Part shown: piece by piece, positions 38,415 to 50,538 of the stretch
Position numbering within the stretch: position 1 is the first letter of the stretch
How the letters are laid out: each line of letters starts with the position of its first letter
Assembly: GCA_017562135.1 (NCBI GenBank)
Contig: QEYB01001046.1
Span: 5,332,001-5,396,000, forward strand
DNA length: 64,000 bases
Direction: 5' to 3'
Source of the DNA: Dipylidium caninum
Lineage: Eukaryota; Platyhelminthes; Cestoda; Cyclophyllidea; Dipylidiidae
Position numbers and translations under genes: made by a program
The notes under the pieces: model-generated
What the model saw: the letters and a program-made list of their open reading frames with translations, nothing else
Databases searched by the model: none
What the model was told of the DNA's origin: nothing

Positions 38415-41400
38415 ATGGATGAGGACGCCTTTGCAGATATCCTAGCGTCAGATTACGAAGTGGATGGACCCGAATTGGTGAGCAATTTGTTTGCGTGTAC
38501 CATTTTGGATGTTCCAAAAGTCTCCTGAACTTAACGGATCCAAGTATTGATGGAGCCTGCTCGTCTAAGAATTCCTGGTTAATAATATTATGAAACGCCT
38601 TTTCTGGCTTTATCTCGCTAACTGGTGTCTTTATACTGGCATAAACACACTGTCGGCTTTTAGAAGCTGCTAACTTGATCTGTTTTGGGGATACTTCCCA
38701 CTGCATAAGTAGCGTGAATTTGATGAAACCCGAAAGAGCTGGTAGTAGACCATCCCACCCCTGCGTAGTGTGCTATCTGGGTTTGTCTAAATGGTGCTAC
38801 AATTCATTTGCCGACTGCTGAAGCACCCACCATGCTTGTATTATACACTGTTAGCGCTCCTCTCCTAGAGTCCGATGGCACGAGACGGTGTGATATTTTT
38901 GATTGACTGCACAACCACCATGGTCAGCGAAAAGTTGCCCTCGGTTCTCGTCAGGGGAAGTGCCGACACGGGTCTTAAGTTGGCCCTCATGTGCTGCCAG
39001 AACTTCATGGAAAGCAAAGCCCTCAGCAGTCCCGAAGATATGGTTGGTCTGGTGTTCTTCAGAACGGTGAGGTCACTTTCTATTCTTGTATGCTGACGAC
39101 ATCCAAACTAACCCTTTTTATTGCGTCTTGGTTACGTGTTCGGTGGGTGCGTTGGTGTGTACTGTGTTATGGCAGTGAGTGAGTGAGTGTGAAGGAGAGA
39201 ATATGCGTCGTTTGTAATTATTTACATTATCTCCCTTTTATGGAGTTTAGTAATATTTTGACGTTTTCGAACATTCTAATTCATGCCACCATTAACTACG
39301 ACTAATTGATCATTCTAAGAGTATTTCACTTTGTAGGGCATATCGACTTTACCAGAGCACGAAGGCGTAAATATCATCCAGGTATTTTTTTTCTTATCTG
39401 AATGTATACTTGGAAAGTCTCATTCTCTGGGTGCGGCAAAAGTCTCGGTTCATTTCAGTATTTTGGCCAAATTCTGAGTATGTCTTACTGTTTTTTTGCC
39501 TCCCTAGAATCTTGACATGGTTAGTGCACCACGCATCCTAGAAGTCGAGAAAATTCGAGAGATGTCCTCACGAGTGTTTCTTGATTTCTATGATGCTTCT
39601 CCCAGTGCAGATGGCTACCCCATTCACGAAGCACTTTGGACTTGCCAAAACATGTTTAATCAGGCGTAAGTTCTTAGTGATTTCACAACTGCAACTCGAA
39701 ATTGGACAGTTCAGTTATCACCCTCTCGCGTATATATTTTTATGTGGTTAATTTCAATTTCTGAGACAGTTCTAATCTTATGAAGTGGCTTAAGACTATT
39801 ATTTTGCCTGTTATACCCTAAATTTGATTTGGTGATTTTTTACCACCTACCGATATGGATTTTGTTAATAAATCCACTTCCCCACTGAAAGATGCTTTTG
39901 CCGCTCGATTGCCATTTTTAGCGTGAGCGACCACGCTACGCGCAATCACAGTCCACCTAATGAATTGTTGTGGGTTCTTGAGCCCCGGCTAGTCGTCTGT
40001 ATCGCTGTGCCGTATCCTTTCGTTACAAATCCGATTAAGGTGATTTTTAATGCGATTTCCCATTAGATAAAACCACGGCATTTTGCGTTGGCTAATTGTG
40101 ATTTTGTGAAATCGAAATTAAGCTTTTGCTTGCTTAGGAAGAAGTCCCTGGGCTATAAACGCGTACTTTTGATGACGGACGACCCCGATCCAATTGGCGG
40201 CAAAATTCAACTCAAGGTTTGACTGGACATTATGCTTTTCTCGTTTCAATTCAGTCTCCTTTGTTGAGTAATTCGATCAACCTTCTGTCCTCAGCGTCAG
40301 GCCATTTTTAAAGCAAACACTTGTGGCAATCTGGGATCGCAATGGAAGTCATACCCATTCCACAGGATGGTATCATTTTCGATATGGGTGCCTTCTATGA
40401 GGTAAGCCTCTTTCCCCTGTGAATATTCAGTTTTACTGTGTGACTTATTTACTTTTCTATCAACAAACTTCCTCTTTTTATTGTTTTGGGTTATTTTAGC
40501 ATCTTCTCCCCATGGGGCTAGAAAATACCTCACCTCTGGAACAAGCTGATCGTTTAAATGACTTATTAAATCGGTGGGTCGCACTCTCCACTGAATTATA
40601 ATAATGTATAGTTATTTTAGCTTCCAGGAAAATTATGATTAAATTGTAGTGCAAATAGTTTGTGCTACTTTATTATCCTTCATCGACATTACACAGCTCG
40701 GATCCCTGCTCTCTAGTTCCACTTGTATGGTAACATCCCCTGGTGTATTTTGCTGAAAACTAGTGCTTCGCATGTATCCCCAGTAGCAGTCTTTCATGGC
40801 ACTATTGTGTTTTTACTAGAAGACACCGTTTCAAAATGTTATTAATGCAAAATTTGCATATTTTACATTTTATAGTTATGTTAATCCAATCCAAGGGCCT
40901 TAAACTACGTCGGTCAGATACTCGAGACCTCATTCCTATGGTTGTAGAGAAATTTCACTGGAGCCGAGTCGTCGTCGCCTTAGTCGTCTGCCGCTGTATC
41001 TGGTGCCATCGGCCTCCTCTGCGTCAGTTGAAGGAACCGTCGCTACCAAGTCTCCTAGCCAAACTCTACCGCCTGCTTTCGGTATCGCAACTTACTGTCT
41101 GGTCCGACGTACCCAGTCTCCTAGACAAGTGTGTTCACTTAAAGTCATTTTTAACGAATATTTCACCGTTTTTGTGCTTTCTGATTCCCGCAGGCAATTT
41201 TTTGAGGCTCCTTCTTCAGTCCACTCCCCATAATTACTTGCTGCGATCAAATCTGATTCCACGATTCCTCAAATTTAACGGTATTATCTCCATGTCTTGA
41301 CGGTTATCACTCCAGCCAAGTCCCTGCAGAGCCAAAATTATCTCCATTATATTATTTTTGGTCCCAAAACATGATGTAATAGGTTTTAACTTCTACCTGA

Positions 41401-43443
41401 GAATAGAAGTGGGGAGGGTCTTGAGACTCGTGAGGGCTGCTTCATTAAATAAAATCGAGCCACTATGCGACCTGAGGGCTGATCACTGAGAAATCCACGT
41501 GCGTGCATCCTCTCGTAGTAGGAGTCAAATTTGCTTCTGCTGCGTGTCGGTCTTCATTCTATGGGACTTCGGTTGCCTCTACTTCGCCTCACTACTGGGC
41601 GACAGATTCTCTCCGGCGGAGGCGGGGTAACTTTTGTTTCTGTTTTTTCGCCTGCTATCTCTAATGCGGTAAGCTATTAATCTATTCCATTAATAGCTTT
41701 TTTTTACTTTTCAATTTCCATACACCCGAAACTTCTGTTGATTTTTGGATGGCTCCACGTCTGAGAATTTTATGTTTACACTTATGGTCTGGTTATAAAA
41801 TCATGCCTGTTTATTAAGGTGCGCATTTATGCCAAAACAAATGAACCCGTCTTTGTCAAACGCCGATTTTATCGAGTTTCAAAAGGTGACCACCAACGTC
41901 AAGGTGTTAAAGAACATGATGAAGCTCTCATTATGCCTCAGGATATTGTTAAGGGTCTTCGCATTGGCAATCGCACAGTTTGTCTTCATAGAAATGATCT
42001 TTCCAGGCGGTCAACACAAGTTGTGCCAGTAGGTGAGGACCAATTGTACTGCCATCTAATTTTTGATTTATCTGATAGATTAATATCCAATTATTGGGTA
42101 GACAGCGTGATTGGTGTCAATCATGTGTCTTTACAATTTAATATTTAGAAAAATAAATCATTTATAGGTGTCATCTACTCGGGTTTAAACCGATTGAAAA
42201 ACTCAAATTCTGGTGCCAATTGAAGACGGCCCAATTTCTTTACCCCGATGAGGGGTTGGCTAAAGGTAGCACTCTCTGGTTCACGACATTACTCTCCGCC
42301 TGTTTGAGGAAGAAGGTCTTTGCTACGGCGCTCTACGTTCAACGTCGAGGGCTGACGCCACGTTTGGTTGCACTCGTCCCGCAAGTATATCTACCTTCCA
42401 TTGATCCCTCTATTTAATTCTTCCAAGCTGCTGCTTAAATCCATTTTTACATAACAGGCGGAAGAAGTAGACGAATTTGGCATCCAATTCGCGAGCCCGG
42501 GGTTCCATGTCCTGTGTCTTCCCTATCGGGAGGATATAAGGCCACTGAAGTTTTCTAAACGTCCATTAGGTACCTTCAATATTTATACGTACATTAGGTG
42601 GCCGAGTCTACCTTAGCTTACTGTAGGTTACAGGTGACATTTCTCGGCTGTGAGAGGCATAGTGGAGGTCCTCTTTTAAACCAAATGCTTGTAGTAGAAT
42701 CCTGTTTCCGCAGTGTTTTTAGATTAACCGCAATCTAGATCCAATTGTTAATAATGAACGCAATTTACGAATTCAAGCCGGAAGGGAGGAAGTTATGGCC
42801 GCCAAGGATATAATTAAAAAAGTGTCAATTGCATTCCGCCCCGACGCAATACCGAACCCATCTCTCCAGAGGCACACACAGAATTGGAGGCTCTGGCGCT
42901 GGAGCGCACAGCCCACGATGTCGTTGACCGCACACGTAAGTGCTATCACATACTTCCGTTTCAATCCCTTTAATTTGCTAATTGCATGTGACTAACTATT
43001 TTTGCCTTAGTTTAATAATACATTCATGAATAGATATTCGACTTCTCGCTTCTGTGAAGGTTTAGTCCAATATGTGCAAGGTTGACGACCAGACCTCTGA
43101 GATACAGATCAACTAAATGCCATCGTTGTTTAATTTTCGGGGATAGAACCTGATCTGGAAAAAATAATTGGACATGCAGGCAAGGAAATTGAGCGATTCG
43201 CAGATCTCCTTTTGCAATCTTCGAGAACGTCCACCCCATCGACACCCAAGACGGCACCTCCCCCCAGACGCACTGACAGTAGAGGAACTTCGAGCTTACG
43301 TAGATACAGGCGCGTTGAGCAAGTTGACCGCGCCTATGCTCGGGCGGAGCATCGCCACGCTTGGCCTCAAACCTATCTCAAACAAAAAGGCCGACCTCGT
43401 CGCCTCAATCATCCATCATTTCAATGATGACAACATTTCGTGA
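38415..43443 (+). CDS. XRCC6: Ku70 (XRCC6), reading frame disrupted at three sites
   Basis: Thirteen exons are traceable: 38415-38477, 38869-39066, 39337-39381, 39508-39665, 40138-40216, 40295-40401, 40500-40573 (end uncertain), 41522-41668, 41819-42045, 42168-42384, 42458-42569, 42739-42935 and 43147-43443. The vWA-like domain (RDGVIFLIDCTTTM, YKRVLLMTDDPDP), the DNA-encircling core (YAKTNEPVF, LLGFKPIEKL, LYPDEGLAKGSTLWF, RLVALVPQ) and a C-terminal SAP domain (LTVEELRAYVDTG) match human Ku70. Ku70/Ku80 binds DNA ends for non-homologous end joining. The frame breaks in exon 6 (near 40330), in a CA run (42873-42880) and in a C6 run (43260-43265), although splice sites and protein similarity continue in another frame each time. 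This means recent decay or consensus errors. The 40574-41521 junction is also unresolved. Confidence 0.85.
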
Positions 43444-43526
43444 CGTCCTCATGCACTTTCACGCTAAACGCCAATTGGGTTGTTTGAAGTTATACTTCTT
43501 TCATGTTTAATTTTGTTTCATTCATT

Positions 43527-43532
43527 AATAAA
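43527..43532 (+). promoter_or_regulatory. Polyadenylation signal, Ku70
   Basis: AATAAA 84 nt after the Ku70 stop codon, same strand. Confidence 0.6.
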
Positions 43533-43982
43533 AATTTATGTCGAAAATACGGCGCTTTGATCAACTATGTCTTAGCAAACACCCAATTATGCGTACCTTT
43601 AACAATAACAGCAATAACAACTTATTGGATCCGGTGTGTTAATTGCAGAAATGAGGGACTCAAGGATAGAGGATAGTCATTAGATCGTGGCTAATGAAAA
43701 TCCTGGTCGGGCCGACGTAAATCGCAAACGTCTCGACAAGTGATGGACCCGCAAAAGTCAGAAAAATTAGATTGTGCACTCAAGAGAATAAAACCAGAGG
43801 TGAACCTGTGGTTCACATCAGTCAGTCCCAAAGTCCTCTTAGAAGGTAGAAGTTTAAGCAAAAGCCTAAAGCGATAGGTTATTCCCTCAGTTTTATGCGC
43901 ATTTGCGCGTGGATCTACTCACAAGCGTGCAGATGCCGTCAAATGGCTGCCAGAAATATGGGCGAAGGCGACGTCAGTTGGG
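43533..43982. other. Convergent 3' region Ku70/PIGX
   Basis: About 0.45 kb between two gene ends facing each other. No gene or repeat seen. Confidence 0.45.
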
Positions 43983-45060
43983 CTAATGAAGGAGAAGAAT
44001 GATGATTCCAACAACCAGTAAGACGAGGGTAAGGGGCATCACTAATAACAGATCGGAAGAGCATCCCGAAGGTGAGATGGCCCTGTGTAGTTGTTCGCCG
44101 TATCCTCTCATCTCCGTCCCGCAACAGTCGATTAGTGTCTTCGAAACTATTCCGCTTACCGGTTTGCCTGAGCGCGACGGCAAGCTAAAACAAGATATTG
44201 AGTTTATCCACCCCTGCTTCAGTCCCCCAAGACGTCAAAATATTTGACATTCTGACTTTCCTAACCCTACCTCCATGGAATTAGCATCAAGACCCGAATG
44301 ACATTAGCAGTCTTATCGTGCAAGCAAGTCGTACACAAGGCCGGAAAGTTTAAACCGTTCCCTACTAAATTTTTGCCAAATTACAATGAATGGCACGTTG
44401 CCATTCGAGACAAATTAGCATTCTAAAACAGGGCGCAGGGGGTGAGTTCTGGGAAGCAAATCGCTAGTTCGTACTTGTAACGCAGATGTAAAGGAATGCT
44501 AAGTTCAATGGCCGCATTGGAGCCCCAGATTTGTCGTTGTGAGTCTAGTGCAAACTTCCACCGCGTGGGCTCTGATTTCCAACTTGGTGCCTCAATATCG
44601 ACCTCTGAGGCATTCAAGTGTATCTCCTCTCTACTTTCCGACTCGACGTTCTTGGCAAAAAAGAACCGCGACAGCCGACTTGCTTCACGCGTTGCTCTTC
44701 TGGCAATCGTAAATTTCACACTCGGCAATTTGTTCGCTAATTCGTATGGATTCACGTAGATACCTTAGGGGTAATAAAAATCCTCTCATATCGCGTGGTT
44801 CAAAAAGTGTTTCAGTTTAAACAGTTACCTCGAGCAAGATCAATGGTAACGGAACATTGGTCCCAAGCTCCACACCCTGACGGCGTAAGGGAGCAACGCA
44901 GTCTCAAATGCAAGGCTCTCTGCTCCAAATCGCATCCGATATTTCGTTGAAGTCCTCCACTTAAGTATTTATATGATAGAATGCTACCTTTATTTGACTC
45001 ATTCGCTATCGTCGTAGTAAGAATCGCTAAGACGATTTGCACTTTTATTAATGTATACAT
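43983..45060 (-). CDS. PIGX: PIGX, GPI mannosyltransferase I accessory subunit
   Basis: Exons on the minus strand are 44829-45060, 44475-44763, 44271-44364 (boundary uncertain) and 43983-44184. The N-terminus is a signal peptide (MYTLIKVQIVLAILTTTIA). The PIG-X domain is recognised by GIYVNPYELANKLP, DIEAPSWKSEP and PLHLRYK, which mirror GLYVDPYEL, DIEAP and PVHCRYH of human PIGX. The last exon ends in a membrane helix (LLLVMPLTLVLLVVGIII) two residues before the stop. PIGX stabilises PIGM, which adds the first mannose of GPI anchors in the ER using dolichol-P-mannose made by DPM1. Exons 1-2 and 3-4 join in phase, but exon 2 leaves phase 2 while exon 3 needs phase 1, so a small exon is missing from my model or there is an indel near 44365-44474. 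Confidence 0.78.
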
Positions 45061-45470
45061 CCGGAGGGGCCTATGAGTTAAAGCACTAAAATTTAGGACA
45101 GGTTTGTACGTCCAATTATCAAATGGCGAATGTTGAGTGCATAAAATACTGGAGGTAGCACAAAACGCGAAACTTTAACAATTAGGATGCTGTGGTAGTT
45201 GAACAGGCACTTTAATGACAGTGATCCAAATCAACGCATCGCACCAAAACAAAGATCAGTGAATTTATACTGTTAAGACCGAACAAAACGTTGGGAAGAT
45301 CGGGCACCAAATTCGTTCAACATTTGTAAAACACCACCAATGAGGCGTAAAAAACACCCAGAAAACTGAGTTGATGAAAAACTACATAAATCAAAATGAA
45401 CCAAGTCGATACCCAACAATGTTATTTCGTCGATACATATGATACAAATGTATAAATATCGGTTCATAAA
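45061..45470. other. Spacer between DDX51 stop and PIGX start
   Basis: About 0.4 kb between two same-strand genes (DDX51 upstream, PIGX downstream, both minus). AT-rich; nothing recognised besides presumed UTRs. Confidence 0.4.
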
Positions 45471-48259
45471 TTATACTGAATCAAGGTTTTTCCTCCCCTT
45501 GGGTCTTCTGCCCTTATCCCTTTCCGTCTTTGTAACTTTCCGCCAACGGAAGAGGCTTCCACCATCACTCTTCATAGAAACACCAAAAGCATCTTTAGGT
45601 TTAACCTGAAGTAAAACAAACGAGAAGTAGCAGTAAAACGGAAACGACAGTTCGAAAGCCATAAAATACAATGGAAACATCGAGTCGAATATGGATGCAT
45701 TCAACATTGTATCACCGATCCGGAAACACTTAGAATGTGAACCAATAAAACCTACCCGAAATTCCCCTTCAAGTTGCGACAGTGCCCTCTTGTAGGTTGC
45801 GGCGTAAGATCTTAGCATACTAGAGTGAAGAGCGAAGTTCTTCGCATGTTTACCAACAGATTTCAGACTGGATTTAAAATAATGTATCTACGAAAAATCG
45901 TTGTCTTTTTTATTTTACCTGATTTCGAAGAAGAAGGGTAAAAGCTTGTCCACTTTTGCCGGCTCTGGCCGTACGGCCAACCCGATGAACATAAGTTTTG
46001 ATTGACTGAGGAGCTTCATATGATACCACACAAGAAACATCTTCGATATCTATACCTCGAGAAACAGTATCTGTGCATATTAGGAGCTAAAAAGGAACAT
46101 ATACCCTTAAATTCAACACCGGAATGGTTTCACTATAGTCCGTAAATACAACCGTTAAAATAACCAAAGGGTGATTAGGCAGTCAAAATTCAAATATATT
46201 AACACACCAGCGCAAACAAAAACTTGATGCCACTGTAGGGATTCACTGAAAAGATCATGACAAATAAGAGCAAAAATTGCCACCTGAAATTCTCCACTTG
46301 CAAATGAGGATAGCAATCGCGTTCTTTTGCGCAAAGGCATGCCAGCATTTAAGGCTTCGGCTTTAATATCACCAAAATTAGACATCAAAAATGCGAGTCT
46401 TCTTGTTGCCTCCCGAGAATTGGTAAAGCAAAGAATTCTTCGGTGGCCCAATTTTTTTATAAGATGCGCCAAAAAAAGAGGTTTCTGCCTTTCAACAAGT
46501 TCTACAAAGAATTCTTTCAAACCACTTGGTGTAGAAAAAACATTGACCCCGCTGGCGTCTCTAGTATTAGTGCTATCCTGGGCTACAGTTTCCTCTTCTG
46601 ATTGAAGAGTTCCGCGATCAAATTTAACAAGCTCCGTGGTTCCACTGTTTCCCTGGGATAGACCAAATGTATTGACTTCCATCGGGACAAAGGACGCCAA
46701 AAACAAACGAGGGAAATTCAAGCGGAATCTTTTCAATGGTTCAGGATCATGAGTCAATGTTGCTGAAAGCAGTATCTAGGTGTAATCAAAAGTAGTATAG
46801 AGCTAAACGGTTTAACTAAATATTCTAAGCTGAAATGAATGTTTACAATACAGAAAATCACCTACTGAATAATTCCAAAAGCAAAAATGTGGTCACAAGC
46901 TCTAAAGTGACAGTTATCTTCTTAGTGATTAAAGCACCTCAATACAGCGATGACATCATATCATTCGCAAATAGTAACCCAAATAGTCTCATGCGTAAAT
47001 TTTGTATTACCACACCGTATGCCGGCTCCCAAATTTTGTTATTAACGCTATCTCATCCATTGCTATGAAATGTTTTCGGTGAAGGGCAACTTAGGACACT
47101 AGTTTTATCAAACACTATAGCTGATCAAAGCATTAGTGGAAACATAAACAAAGTAACCGAAATTAAAGCAACCTTTTGCAGGGAAAACGATGTCACTGAG
47201 CATTGCGACTCAATTGTTGGGGGGGGGAAAAACCTTTTCCATTTGCATGTTTTATCAGACAAATGGGCTGCGCCATAAACCGCGGCCTCAAAAATGTTGT
47301 ACCAATCCTGTTTTTCCTCGACAATAACCCGATCAGCTTCATCAACAACCTACATTAACAGGCGGTGGAAAACAAATAAGAATGTTGCACCAAATTCAAA
47401 GCAAACGCTTCACTACAAACTTACTAGAAATCGAACGTGTTCGAGACAAAAGTTCGGAGTGTTGTAAATATGATCCACAAGGCGCCCAGGAGTGCAAACA
47501 ACAATGTCGGGTAAGATATAATTTCCATCTTTTCTACCAAAATTAGTTAGACAGCAACTTACGCCATGAATATCTCTTCCTGCTCGCTCTTGAAACTTTC
47601 CTCCCCCGTAATGAGGACAACCTATCAAATATAAACGAAAAAGTAGACCCACGCGTAGATTGGTATTATCGGTAAGTCGACAAAACGTTTCAGCCACCTG
47701 TCTAGCCAAGTCGCGAACTGGGAGGACGACAATTGCCCTAATGACTTTAACTATGCACGTACTTAAAACCTGAACAAAAAGATAATTAAACCAGGTTACT
47801 TGAAGTATGGGCAGTGCATAGGCCAATGTTTTGCCACTGCCGGTGGGAGATGAGATGCAAATGTCACGTGGCTGACCGAAATAAGGATGTCCTTCTTTCT
47901 TGTAATAATCCACTATGTAAGGTAGGACTGCGCTCTGGACTAAAGCATAACAATAAGCTGCAGACCCACTTGGAAACAACCGCCTTATACCCATTTGTTT
48001 CACATTATTAAGGAGTTCTTTGTTTATTCTTTTAACTTTTTTAAACGATATACAGGCTTCGAGATTATCTGAACACTTGGCAGGGGACGTCATCCAGAAA
48101 GGTAGGATTTCATCGACCTTTGCAATATACTTTGTTCAGTAATTCTATTACCTTCTGTTCTTTGTACCTAAGCTTATTCCGTACAACGGTGAAGCCTCCA
48201 ACAACGCTTGCACGGGAGCGCTCGAGAGAGACCCCAGGACCCGACTCCACCACTGCCAT
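45471..48259 (-). CDS. DDX51: ATP-dependent RNA helicase DDX51 (DEAD box)
   Basis: Ten exons join in phase into 604 aa: 48152-48259, 47800-48117, 47653-47769, 47563-47621, 47425-47533, 47173-47349, 46284-46775, 45919-46086, 45756-45887 and 45471-45605. Helicase motifs appear in order: SPTGSGKT (I), VVLPVRDLARQV (Ia), TPGRLVDHI (Ib), VDEADR (II), SATLT (III), RILCFTNSRE (IV), TDTVSRGIDI (V) and YVHRVGRTARAG (VI). KVDEILPFW and ALSQLEGEFR match the DDX51/Dbp6 flanks, and the C-terminus is basic. Human DDX51 has 666 aa with a longer N-terminus. It acts in the nucleolus in 60S subunit maturation. Four introns are 29-34 nt; the 29- and 31-nt ones (47534-47562, 47622-47652) are required to read TGEESFKSEQEE. 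Exon 5 contains a C9 run. Confidence 0.96.
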
Positions 48260-50538
48260 GCGTGACCAGGCAACCGTCCCGCGCAAGCGATCAGTGATTT
48301 AGTTAAAATTATGAAATTTGAACAAAACAAGAGCATTTTTGGTGAGAACCAGTGATCAGATTGTATTCTTTTATGCGAAAATGTACTCTATTATATCAAT
48401 TCCTCCTGTACACGCTTTCCCCCTTGATTAGATTCTATGTTTTGTTACTGAAACAGGCTTCGAGTACTTTAGATGATAGCAATCGGTCAACGCAATAGAA
48501 AAGAATTAGTGTATAAAAATATGACAAAAACCAAACGTGGCCTGGAGGCCGTTACTGAAATATCAAAGTGGAAGGTAGGTGTCCTACTACTTCAAAAAAC
48601 GCAAAAATCTTTACCTGTTCAAGCCAAACAAAGTACTGAGGTTAATTCTGAGTCATGCTTGGTGCTGATTTTAATTATTCGCCTATCTGGGGGATGGTAA
48701 GTTGCAACTTTGACATAAGTACCATAAGCATCTTGAAGGGATACCGTAATCTGATTAACTATTGGGCAGCGCTTCTTTGCACCAGACCGCGCTATATTCT
48801 GCTTATTGAATTAAACTGGCAAAAAGTCCTTCTCTTTTACCACCAAAGTGAAACTTATGAGGATACTTAATTCGTGATAAATTGCCCCCCCCCCTGATTA
48901 ATGAACAGCTGTTTCTTTTCCAGCCTTATTTTCGACCGTATATTTAACAAATAAATATATATTCACTTGATCATTTTAGTGCTTCCGGAAGCAATCAATT
49001 CAAAAACCATTATTTTAGTTTCGCTTTGCAGGACCGTCGTATTTATGTTGAACTTCGCGCTCTTTTGGACTTCCAACGCTCAGTCGTGGTACCATTATGA
49101 TCGTACCGATTTCGTATACTGATTCTTTACTAAGAAATGATTCAAGGTGCTCAGTTTACCAGCGTCGCCGATTAACGTTATTAATAAAGAACCTCCTAAT
49201 TAAGCTGAATACAAAATATGCTCGCGTTGTGCGTACAATCCGATGAGTTTCAAAGAGATTTTGCTGCGATTTACGTAAAATTTTACAAACCCTCAAACTT
49301 GGGTCTGGATGATATTCGAAAGTTCTCTTAATATGTTCGGATTCGCCGCGGAATGGCATCATCACGACTCCTCATCAATTCATTTAACTTGCGCGTTTAG
49401 GGCAAGCTGTCTTGCGGGTCAAATGTGCGAGTTGACTGTTTTTTCGACTCAGCTAATGATCTTTTACGTTAAAATCGGTTTTAGATAAGACTAAAGAATT
49501 AATGATAAAACATCACAGCTTTGACACCTGCGCCATAAATTTTACCCTCGTTGGAATAAAAGCTAAAAGAGATTTGTTCTTTAACATTACCGATTTATTT
49601 ACATCCGGCGAATGCATTGAAGGTGAACTATGAGGGGCAAAATCCACGAAAACTAAATGTGTTCAACCTATCATGTTTGGTTATGTTGAGGCCGGAAGTG
49701 GCATTTATATTACTTCAAGCACACATACTTAATGATTTTAATAAATCGCAAGTGTTTACTGTTCTGACCTTGATCGTTTTCAAATGACAAGTTTGATGGG
49801 TCCTCGCGTCTGTTCTAGATGGATTTCGAAGTATTTCCCTTGAAAATTCTGGCATTTGGGGTGCAGACCATTCGGCCTTTTATAACACATTCATGTCGAG
49901 TTTGGAACCGAAAATTGTGGATTGAATAATTTGAAATATTATGCTGATTTGTTCACGTTGCTTTTTCTCATTATATACCACAGCGAATTTAATGACTGCT
50001 ATTTCTACGTTTCCAACTAGTTGCACTTTCAAAAACCAGTTCTATGAAGCTACTCAGTATATTACTAACTTAAATAACCAAATCAAAACATAATTAGCGG
50101 GAGTTATTTCTCACTAAGATTTGTGGTTACAAATAATCCTACATTGGTATTTCGCGTTTTGTAATGTAATAAGTACCCACGTTTATAATCCTGTATTATC
50201 CGTGGAAGTGGCACCTTTCGTGCCCAAATCAAATCGAGTTCAAAACACGGTAGATAAATTTTGAAAGGCCTTCGCTTTAACGTGAGATATCAGATTTATT
50301 GTCTCTTGACTATAAAGCACAGTTTATTACTGCCAAATTATTTTAATGCGGCCATTGACTGTATCGGTGCCCATAGAGTGCACGTAATATTTCCGCCCAT
50401 TCCTTACTTTCATTACTGCTGTTTCGTAGAAATAGTAAGAATTTTTAAATGCAAGTCGGAAAATAAACAGTTGGTTGGCTGATCCTATAAAATAAAACTG
50501 TTTTCTAGCTGTTAGCCTTTGCTGCACTGCTATCTTGA
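48260..50538. other. Divergent intergenic region DDX51/centrin
   Basis: About 2.3 kb, AT-rich, with a C10 run at 48885-48894. A minus-strand open frame at 49156-49365 (starting with three ATG codons and reading PFRGESEHIKRTFEYHP) has fairly protein-like composition but I do not recognise it; I treat it as unproven. A plus-strand frame at 48473-48700 is also unrecognised. Promoters of both neighbours are expected here. Confidence 0.4.

Noticed and set aside
47534..47652. Continuous DDX51 reading through 47534-47652
   Set aside because: The frame is open but reads CPHYGGGKFQE. Removing the 31- and 29-nt introns gives RVVLITGEESFKSEQEE, which matches human DDX51.
49156..49365. Minus-strand 69-codon frame starting with three ATG codons
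   Set aside because: Composition is protein-like but no family, splice partner or polyadenylation context supports it.
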